Source: Prinia subflava (taxonomy: Eukaryota > Chordata > Aves > Passeriformes > Cisticolidae). Taken from it: a stretch of 64,000 bases of DNA. The translations under genes and the position numbers were made by a program. The stretch spans positions 6,983,081 through 7,047,080 of the forward strand of contig NC_086258.1 in NCBI RefSeq assembly GCF_021018805.1. Direction: 5' to 3'. The notes under the pieces were generated by a model, which worked only from the letters and a program-made list of their open reading frames with translations, was not told the DNA's origin and did not search any database. This document shows positions 1 through 10,309 of this stretch, piece after piece. Each line of letters begins with the position of its first letter. The stretch's first letter is position 1.

Positions 1-1431
1 AATAGTATCTAATAAAATGTCTACGTAGTGCAGTGTATGTAAATCCAACCAGGACAGTGCACAATCAGACAAAGGGGAGACATGAGGGAAAGCCATTACT
101 GGGTGAGCAGTGGAACAGTAATAACACCCAGTACTTGTGCTGCTGAATTCTTCTTTCCCTAACTCATTAAATTTCATTATTTTAAATTCTGTTAAACGCC
201 TTTCCTTAGCTTTGGTCACTTGCACAATAATTAAAATGCACGATACCTTTAGACTTTAGGCAGATAACCCATACTGAATGTCCAACAACAGCCCAGCTGA
301 GGGTTTTCCTGCCAGCACAGGGAAATTTGGCTTTCCTCACTCTCCTGTGGCTCTCCTGAAGGGGAAATTGGAAGATCACAACTCCACAGTCCATCCCAAG
401 GCTCTGCCAACCTACACCAGAAATCACCACCCTCTTCTGCTCGAGGTGACCACCCCACTGCACCAGCAGAAGGGGCTGAAGGAAAATGGGTTAAACTGAG
501 CTCAAGTTGCCAAATTAGGAGCTGATTTTTCCTTAAATGGTTACTTTTGCTAATATCTTTCTTTACATCTAGCGGGCATCCTGAAGCAAGGCTGCAGGGG
601 ATGCTGATTTCCAGCCCGCTAGCGACAAGCAATTAAAGCTTAAAGCTGCAGAGTTTTGGAACAGAATGCACGAGGCCTATTTCCCTATAAGAACATTCCT
701 ACTACAGAATATTCATGATCATATTCATTTATCCACATTTTCAAGACACTAGAAAGTAACTCACAGAAAATATTCATCCACAAATAAGAGCAAATCTTAA
801 ATGAAAGGTCACTGTTACTACTGGTTTGAATAAGAGGTTTTAATTCTCATCTTTCCCATGTAACACCAGAGATTCTTACAGAGACAAACCCTGCAATCAC
901 CACACGTGTCTGGAAATTTTGAAAAATCAGATTAAAAGGTATTTCAAGTTAGACATCCAAAAAATAAGTAGACATCTATAACAGGCAAATGATTTCTTTA
1001 GACATCAGAGAGTTAAGTTATGAATGTTTTTGGGAATGCAAAAAGAGTCTATCAGGTTTGATTGATAAAAGTGTAGCTTTTAACTAAGACTGAAAAAATG
1101 GAAGACTGGCAACATTCTTTTCCAGAATAATATGCTTCCTCTGCTTTTTTTCAGCATAGTGCACATAAATCAAAGAAATGTTAAAGAGGCCCATACATCA
1201 CAAGCTGGCATTTCTAAACTATTTACAAAATCTGTAATAGTCAAGAGGATGGAAAAGTGTGACCAGCAAAGTTCCTGGAAGAAAAAAAGGCAGTTCTACC
1301 ATCCCAGCAGGGAAGGTTGGAAACTTGATTGTAGACTTTAAAATCATTAAACCAAGACAATCCTGACAATGCAGGGTTGCAAAAAGCAAAGAGGATGGGG
1401 TTATCAGCCAAATCTGGTGTCAACTAGACCA
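1..1431. other. MED27 intron 2 sequence, nothing recognised
   Basis: This stretch lies downstream, in transcript sense, of MED27 exon 2 and is inferred to be intron. It is AT-rich and mostly unique, with short open frames that match no family I know. The part around 250-500 is less AT-rich than its surroundings and open in several frames, but shows no recognisable domain. Confidence 0.4.
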
Positions 1432-1565
1432 GAGGACTGAGTGCCACATCCAGGGATGGTGACTTCACCTTCCTGGCCAGCCCCTTCCAATGCCTGAGCA
1501 CCCTTTCCATGGAGAAATCCTTCCTCATGTCCAACCTGAACCTCCCTGGCAAACGCTCTAAGGAG
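1432..1565 (-). repeat. CR1 LINE 3' fragment
   Basis: The plus strand reads as the complement of the CR1 3' region: a phrase like 'ccagggatggtgacttcacc', then 'ccccttccaatgcctgagca', then 'aaatccttcctcatgtccaa'. These blocks occur in the same order and spacing in avian CR1 elements. It is 5'-truncated, as most CR1 copies are. The subfamily is not assigned. Confidence 0.85.
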
Positions 1566-3932
1566 GATTGAAATACCGAAGTTTGAAGTACAGAAGCAGG
1601 GCTGACCTCACTGCAGACAGCCCAGAAACAGCAGGAACTCCAGTGCTGAGCTGTGTCTCCATCACATTTTCACGTCCCCACACCTACACACACAACAGAT
1701 TTCGACAGATTAGGTTTTCCTCAACAACTTTTACAGATAAGAATCTCATCTCCTCTTCTGAAAGGAAAGAAGTGGATTACGGAAAGTTTATGTGTCCATC
1801 TGTTGGAGATGTCACACTCTGTATAGAGAGTGCAAAAAGCCCAGAGATGTTTTACAACCAAATCCCAAACTTACTGTAGTCTGAACGAGTGGAAGAGCCA
1901 TATGCTTTGCAAAAAAACACCTCTTTTGCTACACATTTTTCTGCTACAGCACAAAGAGTAACAGTTCGAAAGCTGCTGTAATCTTTATTTCTGAAAATAG
2001 ATCGCATATTCTTACTCTCATCTGCCACACTCGGGTGAGTTACTGATTGGAAACTGGAGAAACAAGGAGATACTACAGTGGGAAATGCAAATAAAGACAC
2101 TCTGCACTGCAAGGAGTTACCTGCAGCTGCAGTAAAGGGGCAGCTCAGAGAGCCCGGGGCTGGGATGATGCACAACAGAAGGTTTGGTGCAATGACACAT
2201 GAAATTCTCTTACAGTTTGCTCTGTTGAAGACTTGCAGTGGGAGCATTTGAGATAAAGCTGGGGGACCTCAGAAATATCTTTAGGAGTAAAACAAATGGA
2301 ATACACTTCATCCTATTTTCATGGGAGCTTATAATGATATTATAATTAACTCAATTACACCACAAGATTAATAGCCTTTAAAACGCTCCCAGTCATTCAT
2401 TACAGGCCTAATTAAAACTCTCTTTTGGTGCTGAGCCAGCACGAAATATGAAACGATTTGCTAGCAACCATATACATATAGAATATACAAAGTATTATCT
2501 TTACTGTGGTGGTTTTCCATGGTTACAATTCAGTGAAAAGTTTGGGGTTGGGTTGTTTGGGGTTTTTTTAATATCAAAAACAACAAGAAAAAAGGACAAG
2601 ATCCACTTTGGAGGCTCCAACACCTGCAACAGCATATCAGCTCACCACAGCTAACCAGTTTATTTCTAGTTTTGCTGCAACAGTTAAGGGCTTCTACAAT
2701 AGCAGATGCCTTCCCTCCCACACATCAATTAATTTGCAAATGCGCTCAGGTTGTAGAAATAATGAAGTGCTGAATGCTTCTCTATTGACAAGTTTTGCTG
2801 TCAGGAGGTGGATGCTGTAGGCGAGGTGCTAAAATCCGCTGCTTCTCTCTGCATGCCAAAGGAAAGACAGCCACACACGAAACTTGGACATGAAACTTGC
2901 TCGACAGCTAACAGGGCACATCAATTACTTTATTTACTCCTCTCTCGCTGGAACCAAAAGGAAGAAATCTGGTCCAAAAGCTTTTTATTGTGTTTATTTA
3001 GGTATTTATAACACATCATTTTACAGGGAGGTGGAAGGTTTTGTGCTGACCCAAGAAATATTGTAGATTTGAGGAGAAAAGTAGTATTTTTCATGTATTT
3101 TTAGGTATGCTAAAAAAGTTACATTAAAATTAAGGTTATAAATGAAGAATTCCGTAACTAGGAAATGCTTCATAATGCCTGTGCAATCTAAATCAGTCTG
3201 CCTGTGCTAAGGATTCAGATTTTCATTATGTGCTTCTTTCCAGACCTCAAATTACCACAGTCTGCAGGATCTCATGGATGAAGAGGCAGTTACTCAGCAC
3301 CATTTTCATGCACAGAATGTTATTTGCAGGATCTCACACAATGCCCACACTTCTCTCAGATGCCTTCTACCATATTTTCCTGCTTTATCCTGCTTCTTTA
3401 CAAATACTGTTAAATTTACCTTCACAATTCTTATTCCACTCATGCTGGGTGTGGATCTGAGGAACCTTAGATTTTTAAAAACACTAAATGTTTTTACTAC
3501 TAACTATATTTATAGTAGAGTTTCTATAGATAATGACTGCAGTCAGGTGCTGAGCAAGCCTTTGAAGCAGCCAGAAGAGGCTTTCAGCCAGGCAAGGTTG
3601 GAATCTCTACCCCCACTTTTATCACTTGAAATAAAGGAACAGTCTGGAGCAGTCCATTGTAACTTTCTGTCTGGACAAGCCACTAATTGGAAATAAAGCA
3701 CATCCTGCCAGATATTCTCTGAAACCATGTTAAAAACACTGAACTTTTACTTCCAAGGAAGGCAAGTCCCAGACTATTTCTGTCCCATTCTTCCCATGCT
3801 TAATTACCACAGGTATTTAAACCATCCACCTCAGCAGCCGTCCAGATTTGTTAAATTTTTATTTTCAATTACTGATTTCTTTTGTTTTGTTTGCTAGAAT
3901 GAAGAACCCTCTTACCCACTTTCCTCCCTAGC
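1566..3932. other. MED27 intron 2 sequence, nothing recognised
   Basis: AT-rich, mostly unique sequence without a recognisable gene. The part at 2330-2420 is rich in TAAT/ATTA cores and could be a regulatory element, but nothing here proves it. The stretch ends at the target-site duplication of the provirus. Confidence 0.4.
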
Positions 3933-3938
3933 AGATGT
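3933..3938. repeat. Target-site duplication, left copy
   Basis: The six bases agatgt directly precede the left LTR and recur directly after the right LTR at 7661-7666. A 6-bp duplication is a normal length for retroviral integration. Confidence 0.8.
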
Positions 3939-4262
3939 ATTGGCGATTGAAGAGAGACGGGAAGACTGATTCGGTGATCAGAATTCGATTTTACTCAGGT
4001 TTTCCAAAAGCTTATATACTATTTCAGACAGGTTAATCATTTCTACTACAATAATCAGGTTAAAAATCACACAGAAAACTCATGCATTTTACAACAACTC
4101 TTTGCTTGCAGAAGTTGATTGAATCTTCTCTCTTCCCGTAAGCAGGTGTAATCCCATCTCCTGTAATTTTCACAGTTCTGTTGGTTCTTGCCATGGCATC
4201 TTGGTTATCAAACCAGATATGCTAATCAAGTCTGTTTGACTCTCTGTCTTGTGTATTCCCAG
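3939..4262 (-). repeat. 3' LTR of the provirus
   Basis: This 324-bp copy matches 7337-7660 at every position I compared. In transcript sense it begins CTGGGAATAC and ends CGCCAAT. A TATA-like box (TATATAAG on the minus strand) is at 4011-4020. No AATAAA is seen; AGTAAA downstream of the TATA box is a possible weak poly(A) signal. The ends do not show the usual TG...CA if the 6-bp duplication is taken as the border. Confidence 0.95.
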
Positions 4263-4481
4263 ATCTCCCCCTTCTGTATTAACCAAGAATACCCCCTTGA
4301 TGGCTTTATTAACTAATCTCTGCACACATTGAAGCAAGCAAGGTATCATAACTAATACAATTATTATTAAAATCATTACATGCATTCCTATCCTAAGAAA
4401 ATCTTTCAGCCAGGGTGTCAAACCCCAGCCACTAAACAAGTTATCTAGCCAAGATCCAGATTCTACCTTTAGTTTAAACAC
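4170..4481 (-). pseudogene. env: Env transmembrane subunit C-terminal remnant
   Basis: A 103-codon frame that keeps only the end of a retroviral Env transmembrane subunit. Residues 10-25 carry the tryptophan-rich juxtamembrane pattern (SWLDNLFSGWG...PWLKD). Residues about 32-50 form one hydrophobic membrane segment, followed by CLLQC, cysteines of the kind often palmitoylated. A short cytoplasmic tail runs on into the 3' LTR and stops at 4170. The surface subunit, fusion peptide and immunosuppressive-type region are absent, so it cannot mediate entry. Just upstream in transcript sense is a TTTTACAG sequence that resembles a splice acceptor; this may be chance. Confidence 0.8.
4264..4275 (-). 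other. Polypurine tract
   Basis: In transcript sense AGAAGGGGGAGA lies directly before the 3' LTR, where plus-strand DNA synthesis is primed in retroviruses. Position and base composition both fit. Confidence 0.85.
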
Positions 4482-4598
4482 ACTGTAAAATATAAGGAAT
4501 AATTATAACAATACATAATATAATGTCTAATACAAGAAAGCTTATTTTAACTAAATTTCTAATTTATTTATGGAGTCTTTAGCTTCTTAGGAGTTTAT

Positions 4599-5517
4599 TC
4601 AGCTGTTCAAAACTATCATCTGTTTGCAGGTTTTACACTTTCTTATAGGGCTGAATTTCTGAAACACTCTGACAACAGCAGCTAATTCCACTATTTGTGG
4701 AGACCCTTCAACCACAGCAATATCAGATTGCCAAGTTCTAGTTTCAGGGTCCCTCCATACAATCACTGATTTACGGGTTTTCCCAGACCCGTCTGTGAAT
4801 ACTGTCATAGCTTGCAAGGGAGTCTCACTTCTCTTTGGCTTGGGGATTAAATTAAAAGACGAACTTAATAATTTGTGTTTAGGCGGATGGATAGATATCT
4901 GCCCTGGGTAATTTGTTAAAGCAATTTGCAATTTTTCAGACATCTGTAGCAACCAATTCAAATAAAACATTGTGAGAGGTAGATAGATAATATCAAAATC
5001 TTTCCCAGCCAAAGAGGTCAGTCTTTGCCGAGCCTCGACAATCAACATGGCCATAAGTTCATCTTGCATGGAAATAGTCTTGGGCATATTGTTAGGCAAA
5101 AAGACCCATTCGATAATTAGAAGAGGATCTGGTTTTTCTGAGTCCCACTGAAATATTAATGCATAAGGCTGTTTATTAGGATTCAGAATAATTAGCCACA
5201 AAGGCAACTCTGGAGCCCACCTAGCTGATTGCCTTTGAGAGATAGCATCAGCTACTTTTTGAAGCGCAATTTGTGCTTCTTTGTTTAAGTGTCTGGGTGA
5301 TAAGAGGTTAGGCTCTCCTCCCAGGAGGGCAAACAATGGCTCTAAATCTGCATTTGAAATCCCCAGCAAGGGACGGACCCAATTTATTGTTCCTAGCAAC
5401 TTCTGTGCATCATGTAAAGTTTTGATTTCAGTTGAGATTTGCAAGGGTTGTGCAGAAATAGAATGCATGCTTATTCGCCAGCCCAAATATTTCCAGGGAG
5501 ATGTCTTTTGAACTAAA
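4599..5517 (-). pseudogene. pol: Pol remnant: end of reverse transcriptase and start of RNase H
   Basis: The open frame has its first Met at 5486 and stops at 4599 (295 residues); readable Pol sequence continues upstream to about 5517 without a start codon. Residues 1-60 match the RT thumb/connection (GWRIS, LLGTINWVRPLLGI, DLEPLF). The connection runs to about 225. RNase H then begins, with TDGSG at 231-235 (first catalytic Asp) and IVELAAV at 265-271 (catalytic Glu). After residue 278 the frame leaves the family and ends, so the later catalytic Asp residues and all of integrase are gone. The RT palm with its YxDD motif is also missing. It is inactive as encoded. Confidence 0.9.
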
Positions 5518-6044
5518 AATCAAACTGGTTATCACAATCTTTGTCAAAAGCATGTAAGTTGTCAAAAGCATTTAAGTTTAACAGGCTATATCTGAGCACT
5601 AGAAACAATTCTCAGTAAATATCATGATAGTCAGGAAATCATCATATATCCTTATTCTCAGTGGCAGTAAGCCACTGTGCTCTAATTCTTCAGGTGGATC
5701 AAACTTATATACACACATTAATCGTTGAATTTGTGCATTGCTTCTGATGCATCTTGATGGATCACATTAACAGCAAATACCTCGTCTTTTATGAGATGCA
5801 CAGTACTACAGTATCTCACATTCAACACATTTGCATTCAACTTAGGTTTGATGACAAACTAGACATGAGAAGGAGAGAAGCAGTTCTGCATTAAGTTCTC
5901 ACTCAAAGGCTGTAACCATTTGTTTAGAGTTCATCAAGAACAAAAAAGACTGAAAACTTAAAAGAGCTTTCTGCAGTCTTCTCAGAAGGGGTGCCATCCT
6001 CGGCTCCCCCTTTCCTGTTAACAACTTAAGAGACATTAATTTAC

Positions 6045-6047
<3 letters not shown>
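5518..6047 (-). other. Unrecognised block inside the provirus
   Basis: About 530 bp between the poly(A) tract and the Pol remnant. There is no long open frame on the minus strand and no retroviral motif I recognise; base use is AT-rich, like the host intron. A short imperfect direct repeat (gtcaaaagcat...gtaagtt) lies at about 5546-5580. It could be decayed pol sequence or a captured host sequence; see findings. Confidence 0.55.

Positions 6048-6113
<66 letters not shown>
6048..6113 (-). repeat. Internal poly(A) tract of the provirus
   Basis: Sixty-six bases of T on the plus strand with one A at 6079, so A-rich in proviral sense. It does not sit at a transcript end but between the protease scraps and the unrecognised block. 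No AATAAA precedes it in transcript sense. Exact length may be affected by sequencing of homopolymers. Confidence 0.9.
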
Positions 6114-6121
<8 letters not shown>

Positions 6122-6159
6122 AATGACCTCTATACAAAATCTGACTGCATAAAAATTCC

Positions 6160-6560
6160 CTATTGAGATAGAACATTTCCCCCCCACAAAACTAGCGGCG
6201 CAGACAACACAAAAGGACTGACAGTTGCCACCCTCCCTTCAGGCCCTGTGATCTGTACTGGGTTTTGGCTTTGATAGCCTTGACTGTTTCCTCCCACCCC
6301 TGAGAGGATCTGGGGGACAGGCCATAGATTTCCTGTAGGGAGACAAAAACTGAGCAATTAGATAATGTTACTGCAGTTCTTGGGGTGGCTGCACATAGGT
6401 TGGAGATGGTCTGGTGGATGGGGGCTGGGCCGGCTGGAAGCTGAAGGTTGCTCCTGGTTACTTCGTCTGCTGTGGGACTTGTGTCTGCACTCGTTGCTGT
6501 CCCATGCTGTGAGATGATTTGCTGTAAAAGCTGGCCATTTGGTGAAACTTGAAGAGGCAT
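6160..6560 (-). pseudogene. pro: dUTPase/protease (pro) remnant, frameshifted
   Basis: Two overlapping minus-strand frames. The longer (Met at 6560, stop at 6192, 122 residues) has a patch resembling a degenerate betaretroviral dUTPase (LCAATPRT, EIYG, RSSQG). A second frame reaching 6160 carries VQITGPEG and PLVLWGGNVLSQ, like the C-terminal end of a retroviral protease. The order fits betaretroviral pro genes, but the frames do not join, and the protease active site (DTG/DSG) is not seen. The dUTPase call is weaker than the protease-end call. Non-functional. Confidence 0.55.
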
Positions 6561-6645
6561 TGATCAGCGAAATAAAGGCAAGGTCTCTGTCTTTAAGGGC
6601 TTTCTTTTTTATCTGTAACCAATTGTTATGCCTATTTGAAGCGAG

Positions 6646-7188
6646 TCAGTCCGGATCATTTTCGGGGCCGGGGTCGAATGGCTTTCTGTCACTGTTAAAG
6701 TCAGAGTCCCCATAAGCGGTTAGCGTTCGGCAGCTCTGTGGTCGCTGGTGGGATCCCGGTGGGGGTGCAGCTGGCGGCTGGGCTTTATCTTTGGCGTTCG
6801 TCGGGGAGGGGGTGCGGACGGGGGACGGGGAGCGGGACCTGGGCAGGTTTCGGTCTGGCACGGCCTCCGGGGCCGTCTCCGCGGTAGCCTCGCAGGCTGC
6901 CTCGCTCCCCCCCTCTTTTTTAACCGCTTCCATGACCGCCCTCCATGCAGGAAGCAGGCGCAGCTCTGGCTCGTGGCCAGGCAGCGTAGCCAGGTCGTAG
7001 AGCTTTACGCCGACCTTGTCCCAGTAGCGGAGAGTAAGAACAGAGGAAGGGGTGGTATCGGGGAACATGCGTGACACCCATCGTAGGAGCGACTTAAGGT
7101 CCTGCTTAAGGATGGGGGATCCATGCTTGCTCAGCAAGCGCTGGATGGTTTTCTTAACGTCTCTTCCGTCGGACATGACCTGTCCCAT
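6646..7188 (-). pseudogene. gag: Gag N-terminal (matrix) remnant
   Basis: A 180-codon open frame starting MGQ, with Gly2 placed for myristoylation as in retroviral matrix. Residues 1-90 resemble betaretroviral p10 matrix (SLLRWVSRMFPDT, LRYWDKVGVKLYD). Residues about 95-165 are rich in Pro, Ser, Ala and Arg, like the linker after matrix. Capsid major homology region and zinc knuckles are absent, so the frame is far shorter than the usual 600-700-residue Gag. It begins about 130 bp inside the primer-binding site, as expected for a leader. Whether the short open frame is translated is unknown. Confidence 0.85.
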
Positions 7189-7315
7189 ACCTTGAGTTCC
7201 CCTGGCTCACCTGTCACGTCCGGCGTACAGATGATTGTAGGCCCAAACACGGTTCTTTCACCGCCACGATCAGTTCCAGGGGCGTCGCCAATTGCCAGCA
7301 GACCGCCGGTTCTGC

Positions 7316-7333
7316 TCCTCACACGGGGCACCA
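7316..7333 (-). other. Primer-binding site
   Basis: In transcript sense TGGTGCCCCGTGTGAGGA lies three bases inside the 5' LTR. The leading TGG pairs with the CCA end of a tRNA, and position is exactly right. I could not assign the tRNA with confidence. Confidence 0.75.
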
Positions 7334-7336
7334 ATT

Positions 7337-7660
7337 ATTGGCGATTGAAGAGAGACGGGAAGACTGATTCGGTGATCAGAATTCGATTTTACTCAGGTTT
7401 TCCAAAAGCTTATATACTATTTCAGACAGGTTAATCATTTCTACTACAATAATCAGGTTAAAAATCACACAGAAAACTCATGCATTTTACAACAACTCTT
7501 TGCTTGCAGAAGTTGATTGAATCTTCTCTCTTCCCGTAAGCAGGTGTAATCCCATCTCCTGTAATTTTCACAGTTCTGTTGGTTCTTGCCATGGCATCTT
7601 GGTTATCAAACCAGATATGCTAATCAAGTCTGTTTGACTCTCTGTCTTGTGTATTCCCAG
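7337..7660 (-). repeat. 5' LTR of the provirus
   Basis: 324 bp, same sequence as 3939-4262. In transcript sense it carries the viral promoter, with a TATA-like box at 7409-7418; transcription would start shortly after and run left through the provirus in MED27 sense. Confidence 0.95.
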
Positions 7661-7666
7661 AGATGT
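7661..7666. repeat. Target-site duplication, right copy
   Basis: agatgt follows the right LTR directly, matching 3933-3938. Confidence 0.8.
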
Positions 7667-9418
7667 TGGTAAAAAGCAGGAGACCCATCCATTATCTCTT
7701 CTTTCATAAATGGAATAAACTGACTTGTTTGATCAAAGAGAATGAGCACAGGAACCCAAATACTTCTGGCTCAGTTCTCACGTCTCTTAACTAGAAAACC
7801 CCACATTAATGAGCACCAGACAAATAGTAACTAGGTAATTTTACAATTAAAATGATGTTTAAAATAATTTTTGAGTGTTAATAACTGAAAATGTTATTAG
7901 TAAAGGTACTAACAGGTAAGGAAATTTGCTGTTAAAAATAGATGATTTTTGGCTTTTTAAAATATGCAATTTTCAGGCTGACCTTGTTCCTTTTAAATTT
8001 TTATAGCATCTTCAGTTCCAATTTGAGATTTTCATATGGGGTAGGCAAACCTTCTTATGTTCTGTATTAAATGCAAGACACCTCCTTGGCATGATCTGCA
8101 ATATTAATAATATAACAGTACCAATTTCAGGAGCAGCACTGTAGCATCAACACACGCATACCTACATGAATCAAAATTTAACCATGTACATCATGGAAAT
8201 CTTTAATATATCACAAGAAAAAAGCAGTTCTAAGACAGCTCAAAGACAATTTGAGATTTCCTCTTTTGCCATGCAAACACATGACCTTGTCATGCCTCAC
8301 AAGGTAACACCGACGTAGCTGATGCAAGAAAACATATGCTTGTCTTTACTGGGCTCAAAATAGGAACAGAGGGGAAGGAGAACGATACTCAGGGCCAAAC
8401 CCAGGATTCTGAAGACCAGACTTGCAGCTGTCACTGCATTGAGCAAAAAATGTCCCCACCCACACAAGCCCTACAGGATTCCTAACATTGACTGCCACTA
8501 CAGAGTTGGGAAAATACTTTCTGGAAATTGCAAACATTAGAGATTCATTACTTAGCTAGGAATTTGCTCTGGTGTTATCACAGGGTTTTAAGACTTGGAG
8601 ATTGAGCCATTTTTATGTTGCTGTGGGACATAGTTAAGGGCACAGGAAAATAGAAATTATTATTTTTCATGGATTTCAAAGGAGACTGACATATATTTGA
8701 TTTTCTAAGCACTGGCTGTCTTGCAGGCACTCTCCAACAATCCAATTACCACTTAAATGTTGGCCATCTAGCCCACAGACATTTCAGATCCTCATTTAAA
8801 CCTGGACATACCTTATTTCTGTATCTTGATAATCACTATGAAAATCCTACCAGATCAAAGCCCAGCAGTTTATCAGTCCCTCAGTTCAAGGCACTAAGTA
8901 AACAGACATTCCTCTCCCTGCTTTGTGGACTTCATCACTAATGAAGTAAAAATTGCAGATATCAATCTATTGCCTCAGATGACCATCATCAGAAAAATAA
9001 ACAGAAATGTGGCTGCTCACAGTGGCTCATCTGGCACATTCACTGGAAGGTAAATTAAAAGCACTAATGACCAGAGCACAGCAAGCAAGGGAATAAGATT
9101 GGATTGGAGCAGAAAATGCATCTACACAGCTTCGTTCAACCAAGGCTGTGTTTCCTCCCTCAATCATAAGATAAACAAATATCAATGATTGTTTTAATGA
9201 CTTCACCCATCTCTGCGAAAGGCCACACTGCCTATGAGCCCCTACAGAAGAAATGAACACTGCTGGCCTTTTTTTCTGAATGTTCTCCAATATCAAGAAA
9301 AATATGAAAGGTGGAAAAAAAAAAATCCCAGTATGTGATCACACATTGTCACAGCCAGTGAGGCTCTGAGGGGGTTCTCCTTCCCTGCACCTGCACCGCC
9401 CAGTTCACTGCTGTTATC
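7667..9418. other. MED27 intron 2 sequence, nothing recognised
   Basis: Unique AT-rich sequence with no gene, RNA or repeat family that I can name. Confidence 0.4.
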
Positions 9419-9572
9419 ACACCCATCCCTGAACTGGGTAATTCCAAAATGTCCAGCTGGCTCTGGGAAACAGCACTGACCTCCCTACACAGAGTACACC
9501 CATCCCTGAACCGGGTAATTCCAAAATGTCCAGCTGGCTCTGGGAAACAGCACTGACCTCCCCACACAGAGT
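9419..9572. repeat. Tandem duplication, two 77-bp units
   Basis: Unit 1 is 9419-9495 and unit 2 is 9496-9572. Both begin acacccatccctgaac and end cacagagt. I see only two differences (t/c in gaac[t/c]gggt and t/c in ctcc[t/c]cacac-type sequence near the end), so the duplication is young. Confidence 0.9.
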
Positions 9573-10287
9573 TTGTGTTGTACCAAAATTTCAGCATCAC
9601 CCTACTGTGCACTGGTATCAAACTCATCCTATTGCCTGCTTCCCATTAAAACCTCAATGCATCCCATATATACAATCTGCCACCTTCCAAAGCTTGCCAG
9701 ACCTGAACTGCCACAGAGTACCCTACCTTATATTCTTATTTTCCTCACCTCAAAAACCAAAGTGACTCCAACAGTTCTGAGCTGGCCAGAAGCAATCTCC
9801 CTACAGAGCTGAGCACAGCACGGTGCCTGTCACTGCAGTGTTATGGGTGCAGAACTTTGGAGAACCACTGGAAGTGAGAATGTGAAAATACATCATACAT
9901 CTAAGAAAAAAGAAAACCCAAACCTGTATCTTTTGGTCTTGAAGACAGACAAGGAAATTATATTAAAATAAAAAAAACCCAATGCAATTGTTATATTACA
10001 GTTACAGTTGGAATTTTATATTACAAATACAATTTCGAAGCAGACATGAGCTGATAAATTCAGCGCTAAGTTTTCTGAAAGTATCCTCAACTCTTCAGCA
10101 GTGCATGTACTTACACAACCAAAAATGATCTTTCTGTATGAGCTCATAGCACCAGCAGTGTGACAAACTGGTGTGCATTTAAGGAAACTGGGGCGGTGGG
10201 GGAGCGAGACACTGCTTCTCACAAACCATGATTTTTGAACTTGTTTCCATCACTCCTCCAGCTACAAAATCTTTTTTAATGAGGACG

Positions 10288-10309
10288 CTACCTACCTACC
10301 TACCTACCT
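10288..10309. repeat. (CTAC)n microsatellite
   Basis: About five and a half perfect CTAC units. Confidence 0.9.

Larger units (their letters stand above)
3939..7660 (-). mobile_element. Young, defective betaretrovirus-like endogenous retrovirus (ERVK/ERV2 type)
   Basis: A 3.7-kb provirus reading right to left, in the same sense as MED27, inside MED27 intron 2. Order in transcript sense: 5' LTR, primer-binding site, Gag matrix piece, dUTPase/protease scraps, poly(A) tract, unrecognised block, RT connection plus partial RNase H, Env transmembrane tail, purine tract, 3' LTR. Both 324-bp LTRs appear identical base for base and are flanked by agatgt duplications, so insertion was recent. Full-length relatives are usually 7-9 kb; capsid, nucleocapsid, the protease active site, most of reverse transcriptase, integrase and Env surface are missing. 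The betaretrovirus-like assignment rests on the Gag matrix and on the Pro and Env character. It could only move with proteins supplied in trans. Confidence 0.93.
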
